This document shows, one piece after another, positions 14,812 to 27,602 of a stretch of 36,240 nucleotides of DNA. Positions within the stretch are counted from its first letter, which is position 1; each line of letters starts with the position of its first letter. The notes beneath the pieces are model-generated. The model made no database searches, was not told where the DNA came from, and saw only the letters and a list, made by a program, of their open reading frames with translations. The position numbers and the translations under genes were made by a program. Source of the stretch: Comamonadaceae bacterium (GTDB lineage: Bacteria; Pseudomonadota; Gammaproteobacteria; Burkholderiales; Burkholderiaceae_C); assembly GCA_947448325.1 (NCBI GenBank), contig CANFMK010000005.1:1-36240 (forward strand). Direction: 5' to 3'.

Positions 14812-15718
14812 AGCCCAGCGCCTGGCGGCGCACACCCGCATCGCCTTGGTGCTGATTTGGCTCACGCCTTTGCTGTGGACGGTCAACCAAGTGGCGGCCC
14901 GCATTGCACCGGGGGTGATCGCGCCGCATGTGCTGGCTTTCGGTCGCTGGAGTTTGGCGGGCTTGGTGCTCACTGTGCTGGCGCGCCATGAACTCTGGCG
15001 CATGCGTGCGTGGGTGCGGGCCACCTGGTACCAATCGCTGATTTTGGGGGCTTGTGGCATGTGGATTTGCGGCGCCTGGGTGTACATCGCTGGGCAAAGC
15101 ACCAGTGCGATGAACATCTCGCTCATCTACGCCTCCTCTCCCATCATGATTGCCGTGGGTTCGGTGCTGTGGCTGGGCGAGACATTTTCCAAGCGGCAAA
15201 TCCTCGGCGTCGTCTTGGCCTTCACCGGTGTAGCCCATGTGGTGGTGCGCGGCGATTGGTCGCATCTGTCGCAGGTGCAGTGGGTGGCAGGGGATCTGTG
15301 GATCTTGGCGGCCGCTATGGCTTGGGCGGCCTATGCGTTGCTGCAGAAAAAGTGGCACAGCCCTTTGGGTGCCACCGCGCGCTTGGCCACCATCTGCATG
15401 GGCGGTGTCGCCGTGCTCTTGCCTTTTGCGGCATGGGAATTGAATTTGCCGGAGACCCCCCCGATGGGGCCGGCCGCTTGGGGCTTGATCGGACTGACGG
15501 CCTTGGTGCCTGGCTTGGGGGCTTATTGGATTTACGGCTGGACGCAAAAAATCTTGGGCACCAGCCGCGTGGCGGTGACATTGTATTTGGGGCCCTTGTA
15601 TGCCGGTTTGGCCGCTTGGTTGCTCTTGAACGAACCCATGGGCTGGCACCATCTGCTGGGCGGGGTCTTGATTTTGACGGGCGTGGGATTGGTGATGGCC
15701 TTCAAACGCGAGTCTTAA
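14801..15718 (+). CDS. EamA/DMT-family transporter (drug/metabolite exporter)
   Basis: The 305-residue membrane protein has about ten predicted transmembrane helices in two EamA repeats, the second starting near ILAAAMAWAAYALLQKKW. ATG 14801 (MPIEAQRLAA) overlaps dusA by 11 bases and gives the usual family length; the tracked start at 14546 lies within dusA in another frame. Family members export amino acids or metabolites, and the substrate is not predictable here. It is probably cotranscribed with dusA. A short hairpin with a T run follows. Confidence 0.88.
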   Translation: MPIEAQRLAAHTRIALVLIWLTPLLWTVNQVAARIAPGVIAPHVLAFGRWSLAGLVLTVLARHELWRMRAWVRATWYQSLILGACGMWICGAWVYIAGQSTSAMNISLIYASSPIMIAVGSVLWLGETFSKRQILGVVLAFTGVAHVVVRGDWSHLSQVQWVAGDLWILAAAMAWAAYALLQKKWHSPLGATARLATICMGGVAVLLPFAAWELNLPETPPMGPAAWGLIGLTALVPGLGAYWIYGWTQKILGTSRVAVTLYLGPLYAGLAAWLLLNEPMGWHHLLGGVLILTGVGLVMAFKRES

Positions 15719-15732
15719 AGCGGCATCACACC

Positions 15733-15751
15733 CCCACAAGTGGGCTTTTTT
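15733..15751 (+). terminator. weak terminator after the EamA transporter
   Basis: CCCAC and GTGGG (15733-15744) form a tight short stem followed by C and six T. It lies at the meeting point of the transporter and the minus-strand GntR gene, whose stop overlaps the T run. The tiny loop makes it a weak candidate. Confidence 0.5.
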
Positions 15752-16385
15752 ACTGCGCCGCTTGCAAGCCGTTCATGAAGTGGGCTGTCATGCGCTGTGC
15801 GGCCAATTCCGGTTGGCGTTCGACCAAAGCCTGCACAATGCCTTGGTGTTCGGCCAAGGATTGCTCCAGTCGACCTTCTTTGAACAGCGAGTGGTGCCGG
15901 TTCAACTTCATCACTTTGCGCAGGTCAGCCACCATCTGATCGCGCCAACGGTTGTCGGCGATCGCGAGTAGTAGCATGTGGAAGTTTTCGTTGATCTCAA
16001 AAAAACGGTCACGGTCGTTCACCGCAGCCGCCAACGCGTTTTGACTCTCTTGAATTTGGGTCATTTGCGCTTCGGTGGCGTTGGCTGCGACCACCCGGGC
16101 TGCGTCAGATTCCAGCAAAGACAGCAGGTGGTACACATCGCGCAGATCTTTTTCAGACACTTCGGTCACGTAGGCGCCGCGCCGCACCTTCATGGTCACC
16201 AAGCCCTCGGCGGCCAACACTTTCAGGGCTTCTCGCAAAGGCGTGCGGCTGATGCCCAGCGCCTCGGCGATGCGCAACTCGTCAATCCAGCTGCCAGCCT
16301 CCAGTTCCCGCGCAAAAATGCGTTGCCGCAGCAGTTCGGCGACTTCTTCGTACAGGGCGCGAGGGGCGAGAGACAGGGCTGACAT
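15750..16385 (-). CDS. GntR-family regulator, FCD (FadR-like) subfamily
   Basis: The 211-residue regulator has an N-terminal winged helix, ALYEEVAELLRQRIFARELEAGSWIDELRIAEALGISRTPLREALKVLAAEGLV, and a C-terminal all-helical FCD ligand domain (LRDVYHLLSLLESDAARV, FFEINENFHMLLLAIADN, EHQGIVQAL) with the histidines that normally bind a metal. FCD regulators sense small carboxylates or acyl-CoA-type ligands. The gene is divergent from the methylmalonyl-CoA mutase gene with 187 bases between start codons, so it is the probable regulator of the propionate/methylmalonyl block. This is layout-based inference. Confidence 0.9.
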   Translation of the reverse strand: MSALSLAPRALYEEVAELLRQRIFARELEAGSWIDELRIAEALGISRTPLREALKVLAAEGLVTMKVRRGAYVTEVSEKDLRDVYHLLSLLESDAARVVAANATEAQMTQIQESQNALAAAVNDRDRFFEINENFHMLLLAIADNRWRDQMVADLRKVMKLNRHHSLFKEGRLEQSLAEHQGIVQALVERQPELAAQRMTAHFMNGLQAAQ

Positions 16386-16451
16386 GGTTCAGAAGGAGGC
16401 TAGGGCAGGGGCCAAAGGCGGGATTTTTTGCAAATGGGCAGTCGAAGGTGA

Positions 16452-16508
16452 TTGTAAGCCGGTTAAAATATTTTGCATCAATAATTATGAATCACGAAAT
16501 TTGTAAGC
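16452..16508. promoter_or_regulatory. AT-rich divergent control region, GntR operator candidates
   Basis: Between the GntR gene and the mutase lie AAAATATTTT (16465-16474, a perfect palindrome) and TTGTAAGC repeated at about 16452 and 16501. This island of A/T in otherwise GC-rich DNA is where the promoters and a regulator site are expected. No single hexamer pair is convincing. Confidence 0.35.
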
Positions 16509-16572
16509 AGATCAGCGGTCCCAAGCCCCCAAAATCTGTTCCAGCTCATTTTTGTCTCGAAAGTGCCCCGCC

Positions 16573-18729
<2,157 letters not shown>

Positions 18730-18768
18730 TCGCCCGCGCGGCAGGCCAGGTTCAACCCATCACGCGCC

Positions 18769-19782
18769 ATGACACCTGAGCAACTGCTCCAGGGACTGCT
18801 GCACGGCAATGCGCCGGTGCAGCGGCGCGCCATGGCCAAGGCCATCACCTTGTTGGAGTCCACCCGCTTGGACCACCGTGCACAAGCCGACGAGTTGCTC
18901 ACCGCCATGCTGGCGCACACCGGAAAGTCTTTTCGGCTGGGCATCAGCGGTGTGCCGGGTGTGGGCAAGTCCACTTTCATTGAAGCGCTGGGTTTGTATC
19001 TGATCGGCTTGGGTCACCGCGTGGCGGTGTTGACCATCGATCCCTCCAGCACCGTGTCCGGGGGCTCCATCTTGGGCGATAAGACGCGCATGGAGCACCT
19101 GAGTGTGCACCCGCAGGCCTATATCCGCCCCAGCCCATCCAGTGGCACCTTGGGCGGCGTGGCCGAAAAAACCCGCGAATCCATGCTGGTGTGCGAGGCC
19201 GCAGGCTATGACGTCGTGATCGTCGAGACCGTGGGCGTGGGCCAGTCCGAAACCGCGGTGGCCAACATGAGCGATATGTTCGTGCTCTTGCAGCTGCCCA
19301 ACGCGGGTGACGACCTGCAGGCCATCAAAAAAGGCGTGATGGAGATCGCTGATCTGGTGGTCATCAACAAGGCCGATATCGACGCCCTGGCCGCCACCCG
19401 CGCGCAATTGCAGATCACCAGCGCTCTGCAGCTTTTGGGCATGCACGCTTCGTCGGGCCATATGCACGGTGACGACAGCGTCTGGCACCCCCAAGTGGTG
19501 CAACTGAGCGCCTTGCTGAACCAGGGCGTGGACAGCTTCTGGGCGGCTGTGAGCGAATTCAAAGCCTTGCAAATGAAGAACGGCCGCTTTGCTATGCGCC
19601 GCCAACACCAGGCCTTGTCGTGGATGTGGGAGCGCATCGACGCCGGTCTCAAACACAATTTTCGGGCGCAGCCGCGTGTGCAAATGCTGCTGCCCGAACT
19701 CAGTCAACAAGTCGCTGCTGGCCAACTGGCCGCTTCGACGGCCGCCCGTCAACTGCTCAGCGCCTACCAGGCGCAGAGTTAA
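18769..19782 (+). CDS. meaB: methylmalonyl-CoA mutase-associated GTPase MeaB (ArgK)
   Basis: The 337-residue G3E-type P-loop GTPase protects and reloads the mutase with its cobalamin cofactor. Walker A is GVPGVGKST at residues 61-69. DPSSTVSGGSILGDKTRM and RPSPSSGTLGGVAEKTRE are family signatures, ETVGVGQSE is the switch region, and NKAD is the guanine-specificity motif. It starts 39 bases after the mutase stop and overlaps no other gene. Its position next to the mutase is conserved in many bacteria. Confidence 0.96.
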   Translation: MTPEQLLQGLLHGNAPVQRRAMAKAITLLESTRLDHRAQADELLTAMLAHTGKSFRLGISGVPGVGKSTFIEALGLYLIGLGHRVAVLTIDPSSTVSGGSILGDKTRMEHLSVHPQAYIRPSPSSGTLGGVAEKTRESMLVCEAAGYDVVIVETVGVGQSETAVANMSDMFVLLQLPNAGDDLQAIKKGVMEIADLVVINKADIDALAATRAQLQITSALQLLGMHASSGHMHGDDSVWHPQVVQLSALLNQGVDSFWAAVSEFKALQMKNGRFAMRRQHQALSWMWERIDAGLKHNFRAQPRVQMLLPELSQQVAAGQLAASTAARQLLSAYQAQS

Positions 19783-19814
19783 TTTGAAATCTTCCTGGAG
19801 AAAAGAGAGCAACC

Positions 19815-21347
19815 ATGCAAGACATCATCGAACAACTGGAACACAAGCGTGCTGCGGCCCGCATGGGCGGCGGGCAAAAGCGCATCGATGCGCAGCACGC
19901 CAAAGGCAAACTCACAGCGCGCGAGCGCATCGAGGTGTTGCTGGACGAGGGTACGTTTGAAGAGTGGGACATGTTCGTCGAACACCGTTGCACCGACTTC
20001 GGTATGGAAGACAACAAGATTCCTGGCGATGGCGTGGTCACCGGCTACGGCATGATCAACGGCCGATTGGTGTTTGTCTTCAGCCAAGACTTCACCGTCT
20101 ACGGCGGCGCATTGTCTGAAACGCACGCCGAGAAAATTTGCAAAATCATGGACCAGGCCATGAAAGTCGGCGCACCCGTGATCGGCTTGAACGACTCGGG
20201 CGGCGCCCGGATTCAAGAAGGCGTGGCTTCTCTGGGCGGTTATGCCGACGTATTCCAGCGCAACGTCATGGCTTCTGGCGTGGTGCCGCAGATCAGCATG
20301 ATCATGGGCCCGTCGGCCGGTGGTGCGGTGTATTCCCCTGCCTTGACCGATTTCATCTTCATGGTCAAAGACACGTCTTACATGTTTGTGACGGGCCCTG
20401 AAGTGGTCAAGACCGTGACGCACGAAGAAGTCACGGCCGAAGAATTGGGCGGCGCCTTGACGCACACCACCAAGAGCGGTGTGGCCGACATGGCGTTTGA
20501 GAACGACGTGGAGGCGCTGCTCATGCTGCGTCGCCTGTACAACTACCTGCCGCTGAACAACCGCGAAAAAGCGCCTGTGCGCCCCAGCGGTGATCCCTCT
20601 GGCCGCATGGACATGAGCCTCGACACCTTGGTGCCCGAGAACGCCAACAAGGCTTATGACATGAAAGAACTCATCGTCAAAACTGTGGACGATGGCGACT
20701 TCTTTGAGCTGCAGCCTGACTACGCTAAAAACATCCTGATCGGTTTTGCCCGCATGGAAGGCCAAACCGTGGGCATCGTGGCGAATCAGCCGCTGGTGCT
20801 GGCCGGTTGCCTGGACATCAAAAGCTCCATCAAGGCGGCGCGCTTTGTGCGCTTTTGCGATGCCTTCAATATCCCCGTCATCACCTTTGTCGATGTGCCC
20901 GGCTTCATGCCCGGTACCTCACAAGAGTTCGGCGGCATCATCAAGCACGGCGCCAAGTTGCTCTACGCCTATGCCGAATGCACCGTGCCGAAAATCACCG
21001 TCATCACCCGCAAAGCTTATGGTGGCGCGTACGACGTGATGGCCTCCAAGCACCTGCGTGGTGATGTCAACTTTGCCTGGCCCAACGCCGAGATCGCGGT
21101 CATGGGCGCCAAAGGCGCGGTGGAAATCATCTTCCGTGAAGACAAGGGCGACCCCGAAAAACTGGCCGCCAAAGAAGCCGAATACAAAGCCCGCTTTGCC
21201 AACCCCTTTGTGGCCGGCGCGCGAGGCTTCATCGACGATGTGATCCAGCCGCACGAAACCCGCAAGCGCATTTGCCGCTCGCTGGTCATGCTCAAAGACA
21301 AAAAGCTCGACAACCCCTGGCGCAAGCACGGGAACATCCCGCTTTAA
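19815..21347 (+). CDS. pccB: propionyl-CoA carboxylase beta subunit (carboxyltransferase)
   Basis: The 510-residue acyl-CoA carboxyltransferase carries biotin-bound carboxylate to propionyl-CoA, giving methylmalonyl-CoA. Two crotonase-like halves are visible. The N-terminal one has [23 protein letters not shown] and [16 protein letters not shown], and the C-terminal one has [24 protein letters not shown] and [12 protein letters not shown], the glycine-rich oxyanion loops. Length is standard. A purine-rich GGAGAAAAGAGAG precedes the ATG. The alpha subunit follows after 19 bases, and the mutase context favours propionyl- over acetyl- or methylcrotonyl-CoA. Confidence 0.95.
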   Translation: MQDIIEQLEHKRAAARMGGGQKRIDAQHAKGKLTARERIEVLLDEGTFEEWDMFVEHRCTDFGMEDNKIPGDGVVTGYGMINGRLVFVFSQDFTVYGGALSETHAEKICKIMDQAMKVGAPVIGLNDSGGARIQEGVASLGGYADVFQRNVMASGVVPQISMIMGPSAGGAVYSPALTDFIFMVKDTSYMFVTGPEVVKTVTHEEVTAEELGGALTHTTKSGVADMAFENDVEALLMLRRLYNYLPLNNREKAPVRPSGDPSGRMDMSLDTLVPENANKAYDMKELIVKTVDDGDFFELQPDYAKNILIGFARMEGQTVGIVANQPLVLAGCLDIKSSIKAARFVRFCDAFNIPVITFVDVPGFMPGTSQEFGGIIKHGAKLLYAYAECTVPKITVITRKAYGGAYDVMASKHLRGDVNFAWPNAEIAVMGAKGAVEIIFREDKGDPEKLAAKEAEYKARFANPFVAGARGFIDDVIQPHETRKRICRSLVMLKDKKLDNPWRKHGNIPL

Positions 21348-21366
21348 GCCCAAGGAGAAGAAGAAC

Positions 21367-23415
<2,049 letters not shown>

Positions 23416-23916
23416 ATGAGCGCTGCGCATCGCCCTTTTAAAGTGCTGGGCATTCAGCAAATCGCCATCGGCGGACCCGACAAGGGCCGCTTGAAAAAGC
23501 TCTGGGTCGACATGTTCGGCCTGGAAGTGACCGGCACGTACCAAAGCGAACGTGAGAACGTGGACGAAGACATCTGCGCCATCGGCGTCGGCCCGTTCAA
23601 GGTCGAAGTCGATTTGATGCAGCCCATGGACATTGAGAAAAAGCCTGCGGTGCACGCCACGCCCTTGAACCATGTGGGCTTGTGGATCGACGATTTGCCA
23701 GTGGCGGTCGAGTGGCTCAGCGCCCAAGGCGTGCGTTTTGCGCCTGGCGGCATCCGCCAAGGGGCGGCGGGTTTTGACATCACATTTTTGCACCCCAAAG
23801 CCAATGAGGAATTTCCGATTGGCGGGGAGGGCGTGCTGATTGAGTTGGTGCAAGCGCCGCCCGAAGTGGTCAAGGCCTTTGCCGCCTTGGCGGCATCCCA
23901 CGCTGCCGCGCACTGA
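23416..23916 (+). CDS. mce: VOC-family protein, probable methylmalonyl-CoA epimerase
   Basis: The 166-residue glyoxalase-fold protein has two VOC modules. His86 ([10 protein letters not shown]), the HPKANEE stretch and Glu143 (GVLIELVQ) match the metal site of methylmalonyl-CoA epimerase, which converts (S)- to (R)-methylmalonyl-CoA between the carboxylase and the mutase. The first module reads GIQQIAIGG, so the usual first metal histidine (HIGIAV) is replaced by glutamine, a substitution that glyoxalase I also uses. The protein is somewhat longer than typical epimerases. Its ATG directly abuts the pccA stop (TAAATG). Context makes epimerase the best call, but the altered ligand leaves some doubt. 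Confidence 0.78.
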   Translation: MSAAHRPFKVLGIQQIAIGGPDKGRLKKLWVDMFGLEVTGTYQSERENVDEDICAIGVGPFKVEVDLMQPMDIEKKPAVHATPLNHVGLWIDDLPVAVEWLSAQGVRFAPGGIRQGAAGFDITFLHPKANEEFPIGGEGVLIELVQAPPEVVKAFAALAASHAAAH

Positions 23917-23929
23917 AGCACTCAGCACA

Positions 23930-23951
23930 GCAGATCGGCACAGCGATCTGC
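23930..23951. terminator. hairpin between convergent operons
   Basis: A perfect 8-bp stem GCAGATCG / CGATCTGC around GCACAG lies between the epimerase stop and the end of the RnfB-like gene. There is no T run, so it may act as a weak bidirectional terminator or mRNA end. Confidence 0.45.
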
Positions 23952-23971
23952 GATCTGTGCATTCAAGCCCG

Positions 23972-24688
23972 TCAGGTCTCTCCGGTCTGGCGGGCTTTGG
24001 CTTTGGCGGCGGCTGCGGCGATGGCCGCTTCAATCACACGGCGCTTGCGCGCCAGTTCAGCGGCTGGGTCTGCGCCTTCTGGCACTTTGGTGTGGTGCGC
24101 CAGGTCGGCCAAGTGGGATTGCGCTTTGGCCAAGGCTTGGTCTTGGTGGGTGAGCTCTTCTTCGCGAAGGCGCTGCTGTCGCTGGGTGTAGCGTTCACGC
24201 GCGGTGTCGGCTTGCGCTGCACTCCAGGCGGCCCAACCGGTGCGCGCATCGCTGACGGGCACCATTTCAATACAGTCGACGGGACACACGGGCAGACACA
24301 AATCACAGCCGGTGCAAGCTTGCTCAATCACGGTGTGCATCTGCTTGTTACTGCCGATGATGGCGTCGGTGGGGCAGGCTTTGATGCACAGGGTGCAGCC
24401 AATGCACCAGGCTTCGTCGATCACTGCCACCGTTCTGGGGGCTTCCACACCGAAGTTGGCATCCAGGGGCAAAGCAGGCAGCGCAGTCACCTGCGCAATG
24501 CGGGCAATGCCTTCGGCGCCGCCCGGCGGGCATTGGTTGATACCCGCTTCTGAGCGTGCAATGGCCAAGGCGTAGGCCGCGCAGTCAGGGTAGCCACAGC
24601 GCGTGCACTGCGTTTGGGGCAGCACAGCGTCGATACGCTGTGCCAAAGCGCGTTGCGCGGGCGTGATGCCCGCGCTGGCTGGTGTCAA
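23972..24688 (-). CDS. rsxB: RnfB/RsxB-like iron-sulfur electron-transfer protein
   Basis: The protein has 238 residues if it starts at TTG 24688. Cysteines C28, C31, C36 and C53 (QCTRCGYPDCAAY...NQCPP) form the RnfB-type [4Fe-4S] domain. Two ferredoxin clusters follow, WCIGCTLCIKACP (95-105) and ACTGCDLCLPVCP (125-135). The C-terminal 90 residues are charged and coiled-coil-like. The N-terminal membrane anchor of gamma-proteobacterial RnfB is missing, as is common in betaproteobacteria, and no other rnf gene is near. The TTG start overlaps the phaZ stop in TTGA; no ATG is available between that point and the cysteine motif. It probably reduces or repairs metalloproteins; its real partner is unknown. 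Confidence 0.85.
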   Translation of the reverse strand: MTPASAGITPAQRALAQRIDAVLPQTQCTRCGYPDCAAYALAIARSEAGINQCPPGGAEGIARIAQVTALPALPLDANFGVEAPRTVAVIDEAWCIGCTLCIKACPTDAIIGSNKQMHTVIEQACTGCDLCLPVCPVDCIEMVPVSDARTGWAAWSAAQADTARERYTQRQQRLREEELTHQDQALAKAQSHLADLAHHTKVPEGADPAAELARKRRVIEAAIAAAAAKAKARQTGET

Positions 24689-26121
24689 GCCTTGGCCTTT
24701 CGGCTGGCCGTTTTGGCTTTGGGGGTTTTCACGGCCAAAGCTTTCGCCGCGACTTTGCGCGCAGGTTGAGCGGCTTTGGCTGCAGCACGTTTCACCGCGA
24801 CCACGGGTTGGGCTGCCGCTTTGACCGCTTGAGCGGGGCGAGCCACTTTGGCCGCTTGGGGGGCGTGGCTCAAAATGAACTGGCGCACCTGGGGGTACAC
24901 CACTTCGCGCCAGCGGCGACCGCTGAAAATGCCGTAGTGACCAGCACCGGGCACTTCCAAATGTTGGCTGTCTTTTTTGGCAATGCCTGTGCACAGGTCA
25001 TGGGCCGCAGCCGTCTGGCCAGAACCGGAAATATCGTCCAGTTCGCCTTCCACCGTCAGCATCGCGGTGGTGGTGATGACTTGGGGGCGAACCAGTTCAA
25101 TGCGACCGTCCACGCCTTTGACGTTCCAGGTGCCGTAGACCAGGTTGAAGTCTTGGAACACGGTGCGGATGGTTTCCAAGTAGTAGTCGGCGTCCATGTC
25201 CAGCACCGCGTTGTACTCGTCGTAAAACTTGCGGTGGGCTTCGATGCTGGCATCGTCACCTTTGATCAAGTCTTTGAAATAGTCGTAATGGCTGTTGGCA
25301 TGGCGGTCGGGGTTCATGGCCACAAAGCCGGTGTGCTGCAAAAAGCCAGGGTAGACGCGGCGGCCGGCGCCTGGGAAGTTGCCCGGCACGCGGTAGATCA
25401 CATTGTTTTCAAACCAATCAAAACCCTTGGTGGTGGCCAGGTTGTTCACTGCAGTCGGTGATTTGCGCGCATCGATGGGGCCGCCCATCATGGTCATGGT
25501 CAAAGGTGTTTTTTCGCCGCGACTGGCCATCAGCGAGATGGCCGCCAGCACCGGCACGGTGGGCTGGCACACGCTCACCACATGGCAGTTGCCGTAGATG
25601 GATTGCACGTGGCGGATGAACTCTTGCACATAGTTGATGTAGTCGTCCAGGTGAAACTCGCCATCTTCCAGGGGCACGAGACGGGCGTTCTTCCAGTCGG
25701 TGATGTAGACCTTGTGGTCCCCCAACATGGTGCGCACGGTGTCGCGCAACAAGGTCGCGTAGTGACCTGACAAAGGCGCCACGATCAGCACGGGCGGCTG
25801 GCTTTTGAGTTTGCTCAAGGTGGCGGTGTCATCGGAGTAGCGTTTGAAGCGCAGCAACTCGCAAAACGGTTTTTTGATTTCAATGCGCTCATGAATCGCC
25901 ACGTCCACGCCATCCACATCGACGGTGCGAATACCAAACTCAGGTTTCTCGTAATCTTTGCCTAAACGGTGAAACAGGTCATATCCTGCGGCCATGCGCT
26001 GGGTCAGAGGGGTCTGGCCGGCCAGGTTGCCGGGGTTGCTGAGCAGCTTGGCTGCGGTTTGCGCGAGGTCAGAGAAGGGCTCCATGAAGGAGCGTTGGGT
26101 TTCGTAAATTTGGTAAAGCAT
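24685..26121 (-). CDS. phaZ: intracellular poly(3-hydroxybutyrate) depolymerase with basic tail
   Basis: The 478-residue PHB depolymerase of the PhaZ1 type degrades native intracellular granules. The nucleophile is a cysteine in the lipase-like box SVCQPT (about Cys185), with a distal aspartate in VEGELDDISG and histidine in PGAGHYGIF, matching the Cys-Asp-His triad known from this family. The N-terminal MLYQIYETQRSFMEPF is the family hallmark. The last 60 residues are almost only Ala, Lys, Pro, Val and Arg, resembling histone H1/AlgP-type tails. The rest is standard length. It connects functionally to phaA-phaB at the other end of the window. Confidence 0.93.
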   Translation of the reverse strand: MLYQIYETQRSFMEPFSDLAQTAAKLLSNPGNLAGQTPLTQRMAAGYDLFHRLGKDYEKPEFGIRTVDVDGVDVAIHERIEIKKPFCELLRFKRYSDDTATLSKLKSQPPVLIVAPLSGHYATLLRDTVRTMLGDHKVYITDWKNARLVPLEDGEFHLDDYINYVQEFIRHVQSIYGNCHVVSVCQPTVPVLAAISLMASRGEKTPLTMTMMGGPIDARKSPTAVNNLATTKGFDWFENNVIYRVPGNFPGAGRRVYPGFLQHTGFVAMNPDRHANSHYDYFKDLIKGDDASIEAHRKFYDEYNAVLDMDADYYLETIRTVFQDFNLVYGTWNVKGVDGRIELVRPQVITTTAMLTVEGELDDISGSGQTAAAHDLCTGIAKKDSQHLEVPGAGHYGIFSGRRWREVVYPQVRQFILSHAPQAAKVARPAQAVKAAAQPVVAVKRAAAKAAQPARKVAAKALAVKTPKAKTASRKAKA

Positions 26122-26222
26122 GGCGGAGACATCCCTAAATTGTTGCGCTGCAGCAATATACCAGTTGGGTCCCCTGAAAGTTGGAGGGGAAACACTAATC
26201 CACTGTCGCCTGTGTGCAAATG

Positions 26223-26248
26223 AAAAAAGCCGCTCCGAGGAGCGGCTT
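26223..26248 (-). terminator. Rho-independent terminator of the aminotransferase
   Basis: On the minus strand, AAGCCGCTCC and GGAGCGGCTT form a perfect 10-bp stem (in practice the loop takes some of the central bases), followed by a run of T. It is 30 bases after the aminotransferase stop and precedes phaZ. Confidence 0.9.
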
Positions 26249-26277
26249 GGGAGGCAAAAAGTCAGTGAAATGTCAGC

Positions 26278-27474
26278 TCAAACCACTTTGGCAATGGATT
26301 GGCAGACGTAATCGACGTTTTTGCTGTTCAGCGCGGCCACACACATGCGACCGGTGTCGGTGCCGTAGACGCCAAATTCATTGCGCAGGCGCACCATTTG
26401 GTCCTTCGACAGCCCCGAGTAGCTGAACATGCCAATCTGGCTGGTGATGAAGCCCATATCTTGCTTGACACCTGCAGCTTTGAGACCGTCCACCAGTTTT
26501 TGGCGCATGGCCTTGATGCGCACGCGCATCTCGCCCAGTTCGCCTTCCCAATGCGCGCGCAACTCGGGGTTGTTCAGCACTGCAGCCACCACGGCACCAC
26601 CGTGGATGGGTGGGTTGGAGTAGTTGGTGCGGATGGCGATTTTCAGCTGCGAGAGCACGCGGCCGCATTCTTCTTTGTCTTGGCACAGCACCGACAGGGC
26701 GCCCACGCGCTCACCGTACAAGCTGAAGCTCTTAGAGAACGAGGTGGAGACCAAAAAGTTCAGACCTGCTGCCACAAACTTGCCGATCACAGCGCCGTCT
26801 TCGGCAATGCCGTGGCCAAAGCCTTGGTAGGCCATGTCCAGGAAAGCGGTCAAGGCCTTGTTTTTGACCACGGCCACCACCTGGTCCCACTGGGCGGCGG
26901 TGATGTCGTAGCCGGTGGGGTTGTGGCAGCAAGCGTGCAAGACCACGATGGTGCCGGGCGCTGCGGCGTTCAGGCTGGCCAACATGCCTTCAAAATTGAC
27001 GCCGCGCTTGTCAGCGTCGTAGTAGGCGTAACTGTCCACCTTGAAGCCGGCGTTCATGAACAAAGCGCGGTGGTTTTCCCAGCTGGGGTCTGAAATCAAG
27101 ACGGTGGCGTTCGGGCTGAGTTTCTTCAAAAAGTCAGCGCCAATTTTCAAACCACCGGTGCCGCCAATGCCCTGGACGGTGGCGACGCGGCCGGAGGTCA
27201 CAGCTTCGCTTTGCGCGCCAAAAACCAGACTTTTCACGGCAGCGTCATAGGCGGCGATGCCGTCAATCGGCAAATAGCCTCGTGCGGTGGGCGTGGCCAT
27301 CAGGGTTTTTTCGGCCGATTGAACGCATTGCAGCAAAGGCAGTTTGCCGTTGTCGTCGAAATACACGCCCACGCCGAGGTTGACTTTGTTGGGATTGGTA
27401 TCGGCAGCAAATTGCTCGTTCAAACCCAAAATCGGGTCACGCGGGGCCATTTCAACGGCGGTAAACAGAGACAT
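26278..27474 (-). CDS. aromatic/aspartate aminotransferase (class I, TyrB/AspC type)
   Basis: This 398-residue PLP enzyme belongs to aminotransferase family Ia. The PLP lysine is Lys248 in STSFSKSFSLYGERVG, CCHNPTG and FLDMAYQGFG give the cofactor and substrate contacts, and the N-terminus has LGLNEQFAADTNPNKVNLGVGVY as in TyrB and AspC. It swaps amino groups between aspartate or aromatic amino acids and 2-oxoglutarate. I cannot say which substrate is preferred from sequence alone. It is a single-gene unit with its own terminator and is divergent from uvrB. Confidence 0.93.
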   Translation of the reverse strand: MSLFTAVEMAPRDPILGLNEQFAADTNPNKVNLGVGVYFDDNGKLPLLQCVQSAEKTLMATPTARGYLPIDGIAAYDAAVKSLVFGAQSEAVTSGRVATVQGIGGTGGLKIGADFLKKLSPNATVLISDPSWENHRALFMNAGFKVDSYAYYDADKRGVNFEGMLASLNAAAPGTIVVLHACCHNPTGYDITAAQWDQVVAVVKNKALTAFLDMAYQGFGHGIAEDGAVIGKFVAAGLNFLVSTSFSKSFSLYGERVGALSVLCQDKEECGRVLSQLKIAIRTNYSNPPIHGGAVVAAVLNNPELRAHWEGELGEMRVRIKAMRQKLVDGLKAAGVKQDMGFITSQIGMFSYSGLSKDQMVRLRNEFGVYGTDTGRMCVAALNSKNVDYVCQSIAKVV

Positions 27475-27602
27475 GAAGTAAATCCTAAAGTCAAAAGAAA
27501 GTACCGAAGTGGGGTTTCGGTTACGCTTGCGGGTTACCCCTTATTTTAGCGGGATGGACGGGCCTTTCTTGATGAGCCCATTTCCCGCGCACATTGGCTG
27601 AC

